The notes: generated from the sequence alone by a model not told the origin. Counted from the stretch's first letter, positions 18,236 to 27,105 are shown. The stretch is 56,804 bases of DNA from Rhizobiales bacterium 32-66-11 (GCA_002304505.1 NCEH01000059.1:1-56804); one strand, 5' to 3'. Numbers and translations: made by a program.

Positions 18236-18541
18236 ATGCGCAAAGTTCAGGAGTTGATGAACGTATTATCCATGTTTTTCTTCGTCGCCTGCGCGGCGAT
18301 TTTGACGTGCTCGATGATTGCGTCTACGGCTTACTCGCTCTTCTTGTACCTGTTTTACGGATTTGAACTTCCTCAGGCGGCCATGTCCGGCTTTGACCTT
18401 CTGTTCAAACTCATCATGTGCGCCATTGCTGCCCTGGTCATGTCCATTTTCTGCCGCGCGGTGGCGCGCCTGAGCGCGGAGATGGTGGAAGCCCCAGTCG
18501 CCCTGAAGCCCTCCCTTCAGCGCAAGTCGGCGTCCAAATAG
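18236..18541 (+). CDS. small two-helix membrane protein, hypothetical
   Basis: GGGGAAG precedes the ATG by 6 nt. The 101-residue product has two strongly hydrophobic helices (about residues 9-42, MFFFVACAAILTCSMIAS and on, and 52-75) and a basic C-terminal tail. No family is recognised. Promoter and ribosome site are both good, so I believe it is expressed. It precedes the ClC gene by 156 bp and may or may not be cotranscribed. Confidence 0.65.
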   Translation: MRKVQELMNVLSMFFFVACAAILTCSMIASTAYSLFLYLFYGFELPQAAMSGFDLLFKLIMCAIAALVMSIFCRAVARLSAEMVEAPVALKPSLQRKSASK

Positions 18542-18697
18542 AGGTCGTCCGCCCGGCTGCGGCGGTCTGTCGCCAAACCAGGGCACCGGCCCGGTGGACT
18601 GCCCCCCGCATTCCAGGCCCTTTTTCCCCTCGATGCGCATTGACGGTGGCGCCGCCAGCCCGTAACGCCTGGGAAGGCTGGGCGTGAGGCGGGAACC

Positions 18698-20023
18698 ATG
18701 ATCTTCAAACGGGATTTGCGGCGTGTGCGGGTTGCTCTCACGTCGCGGATCTTCTGGCAGCGTCGATTCGTCTTCCTTCTGGGTGCGGTGGGGGTTGGAC
18801 TTGCCTCGGTCCTGTTCGCCGCCGCTGCCGATCGCGGGCAGGAGCTGTATGTCGTCATCGCGCACGAGGTGCCCTACGCGCTGCTGATCGTGACGCCGGT
18901 CGGCTTCGGCCTGTTCGCCCATCTCACCGCCCGCTATTTCGACGGCGCCCAGGGCAGCGGGATCCCGCAAGCCATCTCCGCGCGCCGCTCGAACGATCCC
19001 GCTCATCGCGCCCGGCTGCTCAGCGTGAAGGTGACCCTGGGCAAAGTCGCCCTCACCATCGCCGGCCTCGCCGTGGGCGCCTCCATCGGCCGGGAGGGGC
19101 CGACCGTGCAGCTGGGCTGCGCGATCATGGTTATTCTCGCGGGATTCGTCGGCATCGGCCGCGCCAACGGCCTGATCCTCGCGGGTGCCGCGGCCGGCAT
19201 CGCCGGCGCCTTCAACACGCCGCTCGCCGGCATCATGTTCGCCATCGAGGAGATGGCTAAATCCTACGACAAGCGCCTCTCCGGCATGATTTCCTACGCC
19301 GTGGTCATTTCCGGCATGGTGAGCCTGCTGCTGGTCGGCCAATATTCCTATTTCGGCGCCATTCCGGGGGAAGCCTTTCCCCAGCAGATCGGATGGACGG
19401 CGGTCGCCGCCTGCGCGATCATGGGCGGCATCGCCGGCGCCATTTTCTCGCGCGGGCTGGTGGCCCTCTCGTTCGCCAATAGCGGCATGATCGGCCGCCT
19501 GAAGCGCCGGCCCTGGCTGTATGGGGGCCTGATCGGCCTCATCGTGGCGGTGCTCGCCGTCACGACGGAGGGCTTCGCCGGCGGCTCGGGCTATGCGCCC
19601 ACCCGCGACCTGCTGGAACAGGGCATCACCCATCCCTGGTGGTATGCCCCGATCAAGCTCGTGACCACGCTGCTGTCGTCAGCGGCGGGGATTCCCGGCG
19701 GGCTGTTTTCGCCCTCCCTCTCCGTGGGTGCAGGCTTTGGCGCGGCGCTGTCCGGCCTTCTGCCCCATATCGATGTGCGCGCGCTCGCGATGCTCGGAAT
19801 GGTGGCCTATTTCGCCGGCGTGGTTCAGGCGCCGCTGACTGCCTTCGTCATCGTCATGGAGATGACCAACGAGGTCCACCTGGTGGTGCCGCTGCTGGCC
19901 ACGGCCCTGCTGGCCGCCGGCCTCTCGCGTCTCCTGGCGCCGGAGCCGCTCTATCACGCGCTGTCCTATGCCTACGATCCCAAGCCCGTCTCGCCCCCGC
20001 CGACACGCCCAGCCGCCCCCTGA
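18698..20023 (+). CDS. ClC-family chloride channel/transporter
   Basis: The 441 residues have the ClC filter motifs in order: GSGIPQ (helix D), GREGPTVQ (helix F, with the gating/exchanger Glu position present) and GIPGGLFSPSLSVGAGFG (helix N). The Glu in GREGP is kept, which in ClC-ec1-type proteins is needed for Cl-/H+ exchange. There is no CBS tail; it ends soon after the last helix in a Pro-rich tail. GAGGCGGGAA precedes the ATG. It converges on the deacetylase gene (25-bp gap). Confidence 0.92.
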   Translation: MIFKRDLRRVRVALTSRIFWQRRFVFLLGAVGVGLASVLFAAAADRGQELYVVIAHEVPYALLIVTPVGFGLFAHLTARYFDGAQGSGIPQAISARRSNDPAHRARLLSVKVTLGKVALTIAGLAVGASIGREGPTVQLGCAIMVILAGFVGIGRANGLILAGAAAGIAGAFNTPLAGIMFAIEEMAKSYDKRLSGMISYAVVISGMVSLLLVGQYSYFGAIPGEAFPQQIGWTAVAACAIMGGIAGAIFSRGLVALSFANSGMIGRLKRRPWLYGGLIGLIVAVLAVTTEGFAGGSGYAPTRDLLEQGITHPWWYAPIKLVTTLLSSAAGIPGGLFSPSLSVGAGFGAALSGLLPHIDVRALAMLGMVAYFAGVVQAPLTAFVIVMEMTNEVHLVVPLLATALLAAGLSRLLAPEPLYHALSYAYDPKPVSPPPTRPAAP

Positions 20024-20048
20024 ACCCGCGTGACGATGTCGGCGCGGC

Positions 20049-20873
20049 TCAGGCCAGCTGCGCGTCAGCCGTGGCGAGCAGCGCGGGAAAGGCATCGCCC
20101 GCCAAGGCGGCATATTCGCGCGCACGCTGATCGGTGACGGGATCGCGGCGTGCGAGCACGGCGTCGGGATGGCCGGGATGCACCATGACGAGGCCGCCGT
20201 CGGGAAGCCCCGCGATGAAATGGGCGAGCAGCGCCGCGAAATCGTGCCCTGGGCCGAAATCATAGGCGCCGGCGAACCCGCTGTTGGTCGGCAAGCCCCG
20301 CGCCCGCGCCTGCGCCTTCAGCCCGGTGGCGAACAGGCCGAGCAGCCGGGCCTTGGCATCGAAGCCAAGGCGCGCTTTTGCGGCCGGCGTGCAGTCGCGC
20401 ACCAAGGCCCCGGGCGCATGGCGTGCCGTCGCTTCCAAGACCACGTCCCGGATGCCGGGAAGAAGGTGCACATGCTGATGCCCGTCCACATGGGCGGGCG
20501 GGCGGCCGAAGGCGGCATGGAAGGCCTGGAACTGGGCCTCCACCTCCGCGCGCACCGCCGCCACGTCCAGCCGGCCGGTAAGCGCATGCCCGACGAGCGC
20601 CCGCAGCGGCGCGAAAACCGCGCCGCCGAGCGGATCGGCGGCGAGCGGGGCAAATCCGCCCGTGAAAGTGACATGCAGCCCGATGCTGGCGGAGGCCGGG
20701 GTGGGCTTCGCCCGCAGGGTCTCATCCAGCCACGCGGCCTCCTCGGCGAGGCCGGGAAACACGGTCATCACCGAGGTGGCGTTCAGCCGGCCCATGGCCA
20801 GAAGCGCACGGATCGCCGCCGACACGCCCGGCGCGAGGGCATAATCGTCCGCACAGATCCAGATGGATTTCAC
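20049..20873 (-). CDS. ChbG/HpnK-family carbohydrate deacetylase
   Basis: YdjC/ChbG-like metal-dependent deacetylase of 274 residues. The metal ligands are visible: the Asp in CADDYALAPG near the N-terminus and HVDGHQHVHLLPG in the middle, plus HPGHPD near the end. HpnK in this family deacetylates N-acetylglucosaminyl hopanoids, while ChbG acts on chitooligosaccharides. The ATGA start/stop overlap with the upstream GT2 gene shows translational coupling, so its substrate is probably the product of that glycosyltransferase. Confidence 0.88.
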   Translation of the reverse strand: MKSIWICADDYALAPGVSAAIRALLAMGRLNATSVMTVFPGLAEEAAWLDETLRAKPTPASASIGLHVTFTGGFAPLAADPLGGAVFAPLRALVGHALTGRLDVAAVRAEVEAQFQAFHAAFGRPPAHVDGHQHVHLLPGIRDVVLEATARHAPGALVRDCTPAAKARLGFDAKARLLGLFATGLKAQARARGLPTNSGFAGAYDFGPGHDFAALLAHFIAGLPDGGLVMVHPGHPDAVLARRDPVTDQRAREYAALAGDAFPALLATADAQLA

Positions 20874-21886
20874 GGCAGGATCATCGGGCGCGCGCCGACA
20901 TCGCCATAATCGGCGGCGGCGGGCGCGGCCGGCTCCTCGTCATGGCGCAACGCATGGTCGGCGACGAAATAGACCGGGCGCGCTTTGATCTCCGAGAGGA
21001 TGCGCGCGATATATTCGCCCATCACGCCGATCACCAGCAATTGCACGCCGCCGATCACCATCAGGCCGACCACAAGCGAAGGGTATCCCGGCACCGGAAT
21101 GCCCCAGAACAGGCGCTCGATCACGATCCACACGCCATACAGGAAGGCGATGCCGGCAAGCACCGCGCCCACCAGGCCGGCCAGCCGCAACGGGGCGGGG
21201 GAGAACGAGGTGAGCGCTTCCATGGAGAGGCTCAGCAGGCGGAAGAAGCTCCAGCTGCTGGAACCGTGGGTGCGCCCCGCGGGCCGATAGGGCACCGCGA
21301 TCTGCCGAAAGCCGATCCAGCTCGACAGGCCCTTGAAGAAGCGGTTGCGCTCCGGCAGGCGGCGCAGGGCCGCCGTGGCGCGCGGCGAAAGCAGGCGGAA
21401 ATCCGCCGCATCCTCGGGAATGCGCGTGGAGGCGCCGAAATTCAACAGCTTGTAGAACACCTTGACGAACCAGCGCCGGGAGGCCGCCTCATCCATGCGG
21501 TCGGCTTTGACCGCATAGGGCACGTCATAGCCTTGGTCCTTCCAGAGGCCGACGAAAGTTTCGATCATTTCCGGCGGATGCTGGCCGTCGCCGTCCATGA
21601 ACAACAGCGCATCGCCGCGCGCATGGTCCAGCCCGGCGAGCAAGGCGGCTTCCTTGCCGAAATTGCGCGAGAGGGCCACCACCTGCACATCGACGCCCAA
21701 GGCCGGCAATTCACCGGCCACGGTGGCGCAGGCGTCGCGGCTGCCGTCGTCCACATAGACGATCTCGATCCGCATGCCGCGCGCGCGAGCCACCGCCTGG
21801 GCGCAGGCGCTGAGCTTGGCGTGAAAGGTCGGCAGGCCATCCGCCTCGTTATAGACCGGAACGACGATGCTGAGGTCGGGTGTCAT
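20870..21886 (-). CDS. family 2 glycosyltransferase (GtrB/DPM1-like, membrane-anchored)
   Basis: The ATG at 21886 gives MTPDLSIVVPVYNEADGLP, the standard start of this family (338 aa). The GT-A domain holds VDDGSRD and the metal-binding DGDGQHPPE; two C-terminal helices (LVGAVLAGIAFLYGVWIV and SLVVGLMVIGGVQLLVIGV) anchor it, with the trailing EYIARILSEIKARP typical of polyprenyl-phosphate glycosyltransferases. It would charge a polyprenyl phosphate with a sugar at the inner membrane. It is the first gene of a two-gene operon with the deacetylase, overlapping by 4 bp. Confidence 0.9.
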   Translation of the reverse strand: MTPDLSIVVPVYNEADGLPTFHAKLSACAQAVARARGMRIEIVYVDDGSRDACATVAGELPALGVDVQVVALSRNFGKEAALLAGLDHARGDALLFMDGDGQHPPEMIETFVGLWKDQGYDVPYAVKADRMDEAASRRWFVKVFYKLLNFGASTRIPEDAADFRLLSPRATAALRRLPERNRFFKGLSSWIGFRQIAVPYRPAGRTHGSSSWSFFRLLSLSMEALTSFSPAPLRLAGLVGAVLAGIAFLYGVWIVIERLFWGIPVPGYPSLVVGLMVIGGVQLLVIGVMGEYIARILSEIKARPVYFVADHALRHDEEPAAPAAADYGDVGARPMILP

Positions 21887-22166
21887 GGGAAAGCCGCCCT
21901 TGGCGCCGCTGGCTATTTTCACCCGTTTAGCCGGGATCGGGGGGATAGGCGAGAGACTCGACATTTTTTTAGTGCTTCCCCCGGCGCTGTCCATAGACGC
22001 GGTCGCCTCCCCCGGGCGGCCGCGTTTTCCATTTCAGATGTTGATATCCGACGCGCGGTGGAAATTTGCGGCGGGTCAATGAAGGAATTGTGGCCAATAC
22101 TTAAGCTGAATTAAATGTCGTGGACACGAGCTAAGGTCGTGTCGCCGACACGGCTGGAGCCGGATC
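21887..22166. other. intergenic region between the glycosyltransferase and usp genes, left part
   Basis: No gene is seen. It must contain the leftward promoter of the glycosyltransferase gene. Two small palindromes lie at its right end: TCGTG-GA-CACGA (22118-22129) and CGTGTCG-C-CGACACG (22138-22152). TTAA-N6-TTAA at 22101-22114 is one base short of the CtrA spacing. Confidence 0.5.
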
Positions 22167-22284
22167 TGCCCATATTGAAATCGCCTTGGGTGTTTCAATA
22201 TGGGCAGTGAATCCGCCTCTATTCAGTAAGTTAGAGGGCGATTCACCGCCCATATGGAACCACTTGGTGGTTCCATATGGGCGG
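22167..22284. repeat. three back-to-back palindromes upstream of usp
   Basis: Hairpin 1: 22167-22180 pairs perfectly with 22193-22206 (14 bp, TGCCCATATTGAAA). Hairpin 2: 22207-22220 pairs with 22233-22246 (12 of 14, GTGAAT ends). Hairpin 3: 22246-22263 pairs perfectly with 22267-22284 (18 bp, CCGCCCATATGGAACCAC) with a 3-nt loop. They tile the interval without gaps (40, 40 and 39 nt) and the first and third share GCCCATAT. The middle one carries TAAGTTAGAG, also found at 12327. No T-runs follow. It may be a dispersed palindromic repeat or a structured leader. Confidence 0.8.
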
Positions 22285-22311
22285 ATCGCGCTCAAGGAGA
22301 GGCCACTTCCG

Positions 22312-23148
22312 ATGATCCGGGACATTCTCGTCAATCTGACCAACGGCGGCGCGCGTGATGCGGCCGGCGAATTTGCCATTCACCTCGCGGCCCGCCTGTC
22401 CGCCAACCTCACCGGCCTTGCGGTGACCTATGAAATGGAAGTGCCGCCCTTTTACATGGGCGCCCTGCCGACCGATTTCATCGATGCGCAGATCAAGGAA
22501 AATGAGGAAGCAGCCCTGAAGGCGGCGGAACGTTTCGCCCACGAAGCCGCGGCGGCGGGGATCATCTATGAAACGCGCACGCTCAGCGCCTCGCTCGGCA
22601 TCGCTGCGAATCGCTTCGCCAGCATGGCCCGCCTGTTCGATCTGACAGTGGTCGCCCAGCCCGATCCCGACCGTCCCGGCCCGGAAGAGGTGATCGCCGA
22701 GACCGTGCTGATGGACAGCGGCCGTGCGGTACTGCTGGTGCCCTACGTGCAGACGACGCCGCTCGGCACCGGCCGTGCGGTGATCGCGTGGGACGGCAGC
22801 CGCGCCGCCGCCCGCGCCCTCAACGAAGGCATGCCCCTTCTGCATCTGGCCAAGACCATCGAGGTGCTCTCGGTCATGCGCGGCAATGAGGACGAAGAGA
22901 GTGCCGAGGGCTGCGCCGAGGTGGCCCGCCATCTCGCCCGCCACGGCCTCAAGGCGGGCGTGCACAAGCTGCACATCGGCCCGGGGCAGAAGGTGGCCGA
23001 CACGATCCTGAACGAAGTGTCCGACCAGGGCGCGGATTTCGTCATCATGGGCGGCTATGGCCATTCCCGGCTGAAGGAGCTGGTGATGGGCGGCGTCACC
23101 CGCGAGATCCTCGACACCATGACGGTGCCGGTGCTGATGGCCCATTGA
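22312..23148 (+). CDS. universal stress protein, tandem-domain type
   Basis: AAGGAGAGG about 10 nt upstream sets the ATG at 22312 (278 aa). The length is that of a two-domain UspA protein: an N-terminal Usp fold (MIRDILVNLT to about 145) and a C-terminal one whose ATP-binding signature is GGYGHSRLKELVMGGVTREI followed by VPVLMAH. Such proteins bind ATP or other nucleotides and support survival under stress. It converges on the TrcR-type gene across a bidirectional terminator. The tiled palindromes directly upstream probably form part of its promoter or leader. Confidence 0.88.
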   Translation: MIRDILVNLTNGGARDAAGEFAIHLAARLSANLTGLAVTYEMEVPPFYMGALPTDFIDAQIKENEEAALKAAERFAHEAAAAGIIYETRTLSASLGIAANRFASMARLFDLTVVAQPDPDRPGPEEVIAETVLMDSGRAVLLVPYVQTTPLGTGRAVIAWDGSRAAARALNEGMPLLHLAKTIEVLSVMRGNEDEESAEGCAEVARHLARHGLKAGVHKLHIGPGQKVADTILNEVSDQGADFVIMGGYGHSRLKELVMGGVTREILDTMTVPVLMAH

Positions 23149-23208
23149 GGCCCAAGGCCGCGCGAACGGCCAGGCAGCGAACGCCCGGGACAGCGAAGCT
23201 GAAACGAA

Positions 23209-23234
23209 AAACGGCGCCTTGAAGGGCGCCGTTT
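23209..23234. terminator. bidirectional rho-independent terminator
   Basis: AAACGGCGCC and GGCGCCGTTT form perfect 10-bp arms around TTGAAG. The flanking A-run at 23207-23211 gives a T-run for the leftward transcript, and TTTCTGTTC follows for the rightward one. It separates the convergent usp and trcR-type genes. Confidence 0.88.
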
Positions 23235-23284
23235 CTGTTCAGAGGCAGGGCACGTTAGAGGAGAGCGCACCGCGCCAACGCGCG

Positions 23285-23980
23285 TCACTCGCCCTTCTTG
23301 GAGCCGCCGAGCTTGGCGAACACGGTTTCCAGATCCAGCGATTCGCGACGGCCGCTCGGCGCGTGATCGGTGTCGTATTCGTCCTGGCGGGTCGTGACGT
23401 CGGCGGGCAGAAGGGTCGCGCCCTTGTCCTCGCCGGCCGGCGTGGCGGGCCGGTCCTTCGCGGCGCGCTGGACTTCCATGTCCAGGTCGATCTGGCTGCA
23501 CAGGCCGAGAGTCACCGGGTCCATCGGGGTGAGCGCCGCCGAATTCCAGTGGGTGCGCTCCTTGATCTGCTGGATCGTCGCCTTGGTGGTGCCGACGAGG
23601 CGGATGATCTGCGCGTCCTTCAATTCGGCATGGTTGCGGATCAGCCACAGGATCGCGTTCGGGCGATCGTGGCGGCGCGACACCGGGGTGTAGCGCGGAC
23701 CCTTGCGGCGCTTCTGCTCCGGCAGGCGCACCTTGGATTCCTGCAATTTCAGCCGGCGGCTCTCGTTCTTCTCCGCAAGGTCGATTTCCTCGCGCGTAAG
23801 CTGGCCGTTGGAGATGGGATCGAGCCCCTTGATTCCCTGCGCGACTTCGCCGTCGGCGATGCCCTTCACTTCCAGCGGGTGAAGTTTGCAAAAATCACCG
23901 ATCTGCTCGAACGTGAGCGCGGTATTCTCCACCAGCCAAACGGCCGTCGCTTTCGGCATCAGCGGGGTGTTGGGTGACAT
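23285..23980 (-). CDS. DUF1013-family protein (TrcR-type cell-cycle regulator)
   Basis: The 231-residue protein starts MSPNTPLMPKATAVWLVENT and continues LTFEQIGDFCKLHPLEVKGI, the hallmark of the alphaproteobacterial DUF1013 family. The N-terminal ~60 residues look like a helix-turn-helix sigma-like module; a second helix-turn-helix-like segment (RNHAELKDAQIIRLVGTTKA) lies at about 115-140. I recall the family name TrcR, a cell-cycle transcriptional regulator, but this is from memory. The C-terminus is polar and charged. AGAGGCAG precedes the ATG. Three phased GATGTC repeats lie about 100 bp upstream. Confidence 0.82.
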   Translation of the reverse strand: MSPNTPLMPKATAVWLVENTALTFEQIGDFCKLHPLEVKGIADGEVAQGIKGLDPISNGQLTREEIDLAEKNESRRLKLQESKVRLPEQKRRKGPRYTPVSRRHDRPNAILWLIRNHAELKDAQIIRLVGTTKATIQQIKERTHWNSAALTPMDPVTLGLCSQIDLDMEVQRAAKDRPATPAGEDKGATLLPADVTTRQDEYDTDHAPSGRRESLDLETVFAKLGGSKKGE

Positions 23981-24071
23981 GGGCTGCCTCTGAAGCTTCT
24001 CTTAGGTGGACATTCACGACATCTGGGGCGCAAATCTGCGCGAGGTCGCTCCGGGTCGGGAGCGAACCGCG

Positions 24072-24096
24072 GATGTCTCACGATGTCCGGGATGTC
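24072..24096 (-). promoter_or_regulatory. three phased GATGTC repeats upstream of the TrcR-type gene
   Basis: GATGTC occurs at 24072, 24082 and 24091, spaced 10 and 9 bp, so on one helix face, and a fourth inverted copy (GACATC) lies near 24017. They sit between the divergent trcR-type and ispH genes and could be an operator for either. Confidence 0.4.
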
Positions 24097-24234
24097 CTTA
24101 ACATAAGCGCCTGTGCGTTCTTATGCAAATGCTCCCCTGCGGGAGCGTGCGAACCGGCCCCCGCCGGCCGCGCCGCTTGACAGGCGGGGTGCCGGCGAGG
24201 CTTTTCAGCGTCTGAACCCTGGAACACATGAATC

Positions 24235-25197
24235 ATGGAAGAAAAGCCCCCGCTCCGTGTCCTGCTCTGCGCCCCGCGCGGTTTCTGCGCCGGCGTCGTG
24301 CGTGCCATCGACGCGGTGGAACGGGCGCTGGAGATCCATGGCGCGCCGGTCTATGTGCGCCACGAGATCGTGCATAATAAGTATGTGGTGGAAGGGCTTA
24401 AGAACAAGGGCGCGATCTTCGTGCGCGAGCTGGACGAGATTCCTCCCACCAGCGCGCCGGTGATCTTCTCCGCCCACGGGGTCGCGAGATCGGTGCCGGA
24501 AGATGCCGCCGCGCGCAATTTCTTCGCCATCGATGCCACCTGCCCGCTGGTCACCAAGGTGCATCGCGAAGCGCAGGTGCACCACAAGAAGGGCCGCGAC
24601 ATCCTGCTGATCGGCCACAAGGGCCACCCGGAAGTGGTGGGCACCATGGGGCAGTTCGACCCGGGCGTGGTCACGCTGATCGAGACCGCCGAGGATGCGC
24701 ACGCCTTCACCCCGCGCGATCCCAACAATCTCGCCTATGTGACGCAGACCACGCTTTCCATCGACGACACGGCGGAAATCGTCGCGATCCTCACGGAGCG
24801 CTTCCCGGCGACCGTCGCGCCCCACAAGGAAGACATCTGCTATGCCACCACCAACCGCCAGGAAGCGGTGAAGACGGTGGCGCCCAAGGTGGATGCCATG
24901 GTGGTGGTGGGCGCGCCCAATTCCTCCAATTCCCAGCGCCTGCGCGAAACCGCCGCGCGGGAGGGATGCAATGTCGCCGTGCTGGTGCAGCGCGCCGCGG
25001 ACATCGACTGGCCAAGCTTTGAAGGCATCTCCAGCCTCGGCGTGACCGCCGGCGCCTCCGCGCCCGAGGTGCTGGTGGAAGAAATCCTCGATGCGTTTGC
25101 GGAGCGTTACACATTGCATGTCGAGACCGTGACCGCCGCCCAGGAAGACGTGTTCTTTCCCCTGCCCCGCGCCCTGCGCCCCGACGCGGCGGAATAG
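24235..25197 (+). CDS. ispH: 4-hydroxy-3-methylbut-2-enyl diphosphate reductase
   Basis: IspH (LytB) makes IPP and DMAPP from HMBPP, the last step of the MEP pathway, using a 4Fe-4S cluster. The three cluster cysteines are visible in [12 protein letters not shown] (Cys18), [11 protein letters not shown] and [11 protein letters not shown]; the HGV and [14 protein letters not shown] blocks supply the substrate-binding His and Thr/Glu residues. Length (320 aa) is typical. The ribosome site is weak. It is followed after 3 nt by thrB and then rnhA, a cluster common in Hyphomicrobiales. Confidence 0.95.
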   Translation: MEEKPPLRVLLCAPRGFCAGVVRAIDAVERALEIHGAPVYVRHEIVHNKYVVEGLKNKGAIFVRELDEIPPTSAPVIFSAHGVARSVPEDAAARNFFAIDATCPLVTKVHREAQVHHKKGRDILLIGHKGHPEVVGTMGQFDPGVVTLIETAEDAHAFTPRDPNNLAYVTQTTLSIDDTAEIVAILTERFPATVAPHKEDICYATTNRQEAVKTVAPKVDAMVVVGAPNSSNSQRLRETAAREGCNVAVLVQRAADIDWPSFEGISSLGVTAGASAPEVLVEEILDAFAERYTLHVETVTAAQEDVFFPLPRALRPDAAE

Positions 25198-25200
25198 AGC

Positions 25201-26166
25201 GTGGCTGTCTATACTGACGTCTCGGCCACGAGCCTTGCCGAATTCCTTGAACGCTACGATATCGGCACGCTGGTATCCTTCCACGGCATCGCCGAGGGCG
25301 TGGAGAACTCGAACTTCCTGCTGCAAACCAGTCGCGGCACTTTCATTCTCACCTTGTATGAGAAACGGGTGGACCCGGCGGACCTGCCGTTCTTCATCGG
25401 CCTGATGCAGCATCTGGCCGCGCGCGGCCTGTCCTGCCCCGAGCCGGTGGCCGGGCGCGACGGCTCCATGCTGGGCGAACTGGCTGGCCGTCCGGCGGCG
25501 ATCGTCACGTTTTTGCGCGGGGTTTCCGTGCGCCGGCCCACCGCCGCCCATTGCGGGCAATTGGGCGAGGCGCTGGCGCGGTTGCACCTCGCCGGTGCGG
25601 ATTTTGCGCTGAAGCGGCCGAACGCCCTGTCCGTCTCCGGCTGGCGCCCGCTGTTCGAAGCCGCCCGCGCGCGCGCCGACGAGGTCGTCCCCGGCCTCGC
25701 CGAGACCATCGGCGCCGAGCTTTCCGAGCTGGAGGGCGCGTGGCCGCACGGCCTGCCCGCAGGCGTCATCCACGCCGACCTGTTCCCGGACAATGCCTTC
25801 TTCCTGGACGATCGGCTCTCCGGCATCATCGACTTCTATTTCGCCTGCACCGATCTTTATGCCTATGACGTCGCGGTGTGTCTGAACGCCTGGTGCTTCG
25901 AGCAGGATGGCGCCTTCAATGCCACCAAGGGCCGGGCGCTTCTGGCAGGCTACCAGGGGGTGCGCGAGCTGACCCCTGGAGAAGTCGAAGCCCTGCCCCG
26001 CCTCGCGCGCGGTGCCGCCTTGCGCTTCCTGCTGACACGTCTCGTGGACTGGCTGAACGTGCCCGAGGGCGCTCTGGTGCGCCCCAAGGACCCGCTGGAA
26101 TATCTGCGCAAGCTGCGCTTCCATCGGGCCATTCACACCGCCCGCGACTATGGGCTGGCCGCATGA
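25201..26166 (+). CDS. thrB: homoserine kinase (APH-fold ThrB)
   Basis: The start is GTG at 25201, 3 nt after the ispH stop, giving [20 protein letters not shown] (321 aa). It is the aminoglycoside-phosphotransferase-like homoserine kinase of alphaproteobacteria, not the GHMP type: the nucleotide lobe has [11 protein letters not shown], the catalytic loop is HADLFPDN and the metal-binding segment is IDFYFACTD. It phosphorylates homoserine for threonine synthesis. Its stop overlaps the rnhA start (ATGA). Confidence 0.93.
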   Translation: MAVYTDVSATSLAEFLERYDIGTLVSFHGIAEGVENSNFLLQTSRGTFILTLYEKRVDPADLPFFIGLMQHLAARGLSCPEPVAGRDGSMLGELAGRPAAIVTFLRGVSVRRPTAAHCGQLGEALARLHLAGADFALKRPNALSVSGWRPLFEAARARADEVVPGLAETIGAELSELEGAWPHGLPAGVIHADLFPDNAFFLDDRLSGIIDFYFACTDLYAYDVAVCLNAWCFEQDGAFNATKGRALLAGYQGVRELTPGEVEALPRLARGAALRFLLTRLVDWLNVPEGALVRPKDPLEYLRKLRFHRAIHTARDYGLAA

Positions 26167-26630
26167 GCGCCCGCATTGAAATCTGGACCGACGGCGCCTG
26201 CTCCGGCAATCCGGGACCGGGCGGCTGGGGGGCGATCCTGCGCTCCGGGCCGCACGAGAAGGAACTCTCCGGCGGCGAGGCGCACACCACCAACAACCGC
26301 ATGGAGCTGATGGCCGCCATCAGCGCCCTGGAGGCGCTGAAGAAGCCGAGTGCGGTGGATCTCCATACCGACAGCGAATATCTGCGCAACGGCGTGACCA
26401 AATGGGTTGCCGGCTGGCGTCGCAACGGCTGGCGGACCGCCGACAAGAAACCGGTGAAGAACCAGGATCTCTGGGAGCGGCTCGACGCCGCCCTCGGCCG
26501 CCACGAGATTTCCTGGCACTGGGTGAAGGGCCACGCCGGCAATGAGCTGAACGAGCGCGCCGACCAGCTCGCCCGCGACGGCATGGCGCCGTTCAAGGCC
26601 GGCGGGATGGCACGGGCCGGGGTGGTTTAA
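26163..26630 (+). CDS. rnhA: ribonuclease HI
   Basis: The ATG at 26163 overlaps the thrB stop by 4 nt. The 155-residue protein has the full RNase HI active site: Asp10 in [15 protein letters not shown], Glu48 in NNRMELMAA, Asp70 in HTDSEYL and His124/Asp134 in [14 protein letters not shown]. It degrades the RNA strand of RNA-DNA hybrids. The basic protrusion ([20 protein letters not shown]) is present as in E. coli RnhA. Confidence 0.96.
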   Translation: MSARIEIWTDGACSGNPGPGGWGAILRSGPHEKELSGGEAHTTNNRMELMAAISALEALKKPSAVDLHTDSEYLRNGVTKWVAGWRRNGWRTADKKPVKNQDLWERLDAALGRHEISWHWVKGHAGNELNERADQLARDGMAPFKAGGMARAGVV

Positions 26631-26669
26631 ACCGTCTCGCCTTTAGAGCGCGTCGTTGTCGGCGCTCCA

Positions 26670-26718
26670 GCCCCTCACCCGCCCGCCACGCAGGCGACCT
26701 CTCCCCGGCGCGGAGAGG
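26670..26718. repeat. REP-like palindrome (CCTCTCC/GGAGAGG family)
   Basis: CCCTCACCCG is followed by CCTCTCC (26698-26704) pairing with GGAGAGG (26712-26718). The same CCTCTCC/GGAGAGG and GGGTGAGGG elements recur at 56553-56610, in the usual style of REP elements of this order. It occupies the gap between the convergent rnhA and arsC-like genes. Confidence 0.65.
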
Positions 26719-26754
26719 TGGGGCACGATCTCTTGCCGCGCATCCTGGAAATCC

Positions 26755-27105
26755 CTAACCCAGCGCCGTCTCGTAGTCCCCCTCCTTGAAGCCCACGATC
26801 AGCCGGCCGCCGAGATCCAGCACCGGCCGCTTGATCATGGAGGGCCGGGCCAGCATCAGCGCCACCGCCTTGGCTTCGTCGAGGCCGGTCTTTTCGGCGT
26901 CCGGCAGCTTGCGGAATGTGGTGCCGGCGCGGTTCAGCAGCACCTCCCACCCGAGTGTGCGCACCCACGTGTCCAGCGTGGCGCGGTCGATGCCCTGGGT
27001 TTTGTAATCGTGAAAATCATAAGCGATCCCATGGGCATCGAGCCAGGCGCGCGCCTTTTTCATGGTGTCGCAATTCTTGATGCCATAGATCGTCGCCGTC
27101 GCCAT
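26755..27105 (-). CDS. ArsC/Spx-family reductase (YffB-like)
   Basis: A 116-residue thioredoxin-fold protein: the N-terminal IYGIKNCDTMKKARAWL carries a single Cys (CDTxKKA, the YffB pattern; true ArsC has CxTS), then FHDYKTQGID and the conserved RPVLDLGGRLIVGF near the end (cis-Pro loop and C-terminal strand). YffB-type proteins are thought to be glutathione-dependent thiol reductases; arsenate activity is not implied. It is divergent from the GntR gene. Confidence 0.87.
   Translation of the reverse strand: MATATIYGIKNCDTMKKARAWLDAHGIAYDFHDYKTQGIDRATLDTWVRTLGWEVLLNRAGTTFRKLPDAEKTGLDEAKAVALMLARPSMIKRPVLDLGGRLIVGFKEGDYETALG

Noticed and set aside
22101..22114. TTAA-N6-TTAA as a CtrA box
   Set aside because: The CtrA consensus needs a 7-bp spacer; here it is 6, and no cell-cycle gene is adjacent on that side.
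24205..26136. A 643-codon minus-strand frame over ispH and thrB
   Set aside because: Antisense shadow with Arg/Gly/His-rich composition; both sense genes are certain.
26641..26754. Repeated palindromes here and at the right edge considered as CRISPR
   Set aside because: Repeats are irregularly spaced, dispersed and self-palindromic, with no unique spacers of constant length; they are REP-like.
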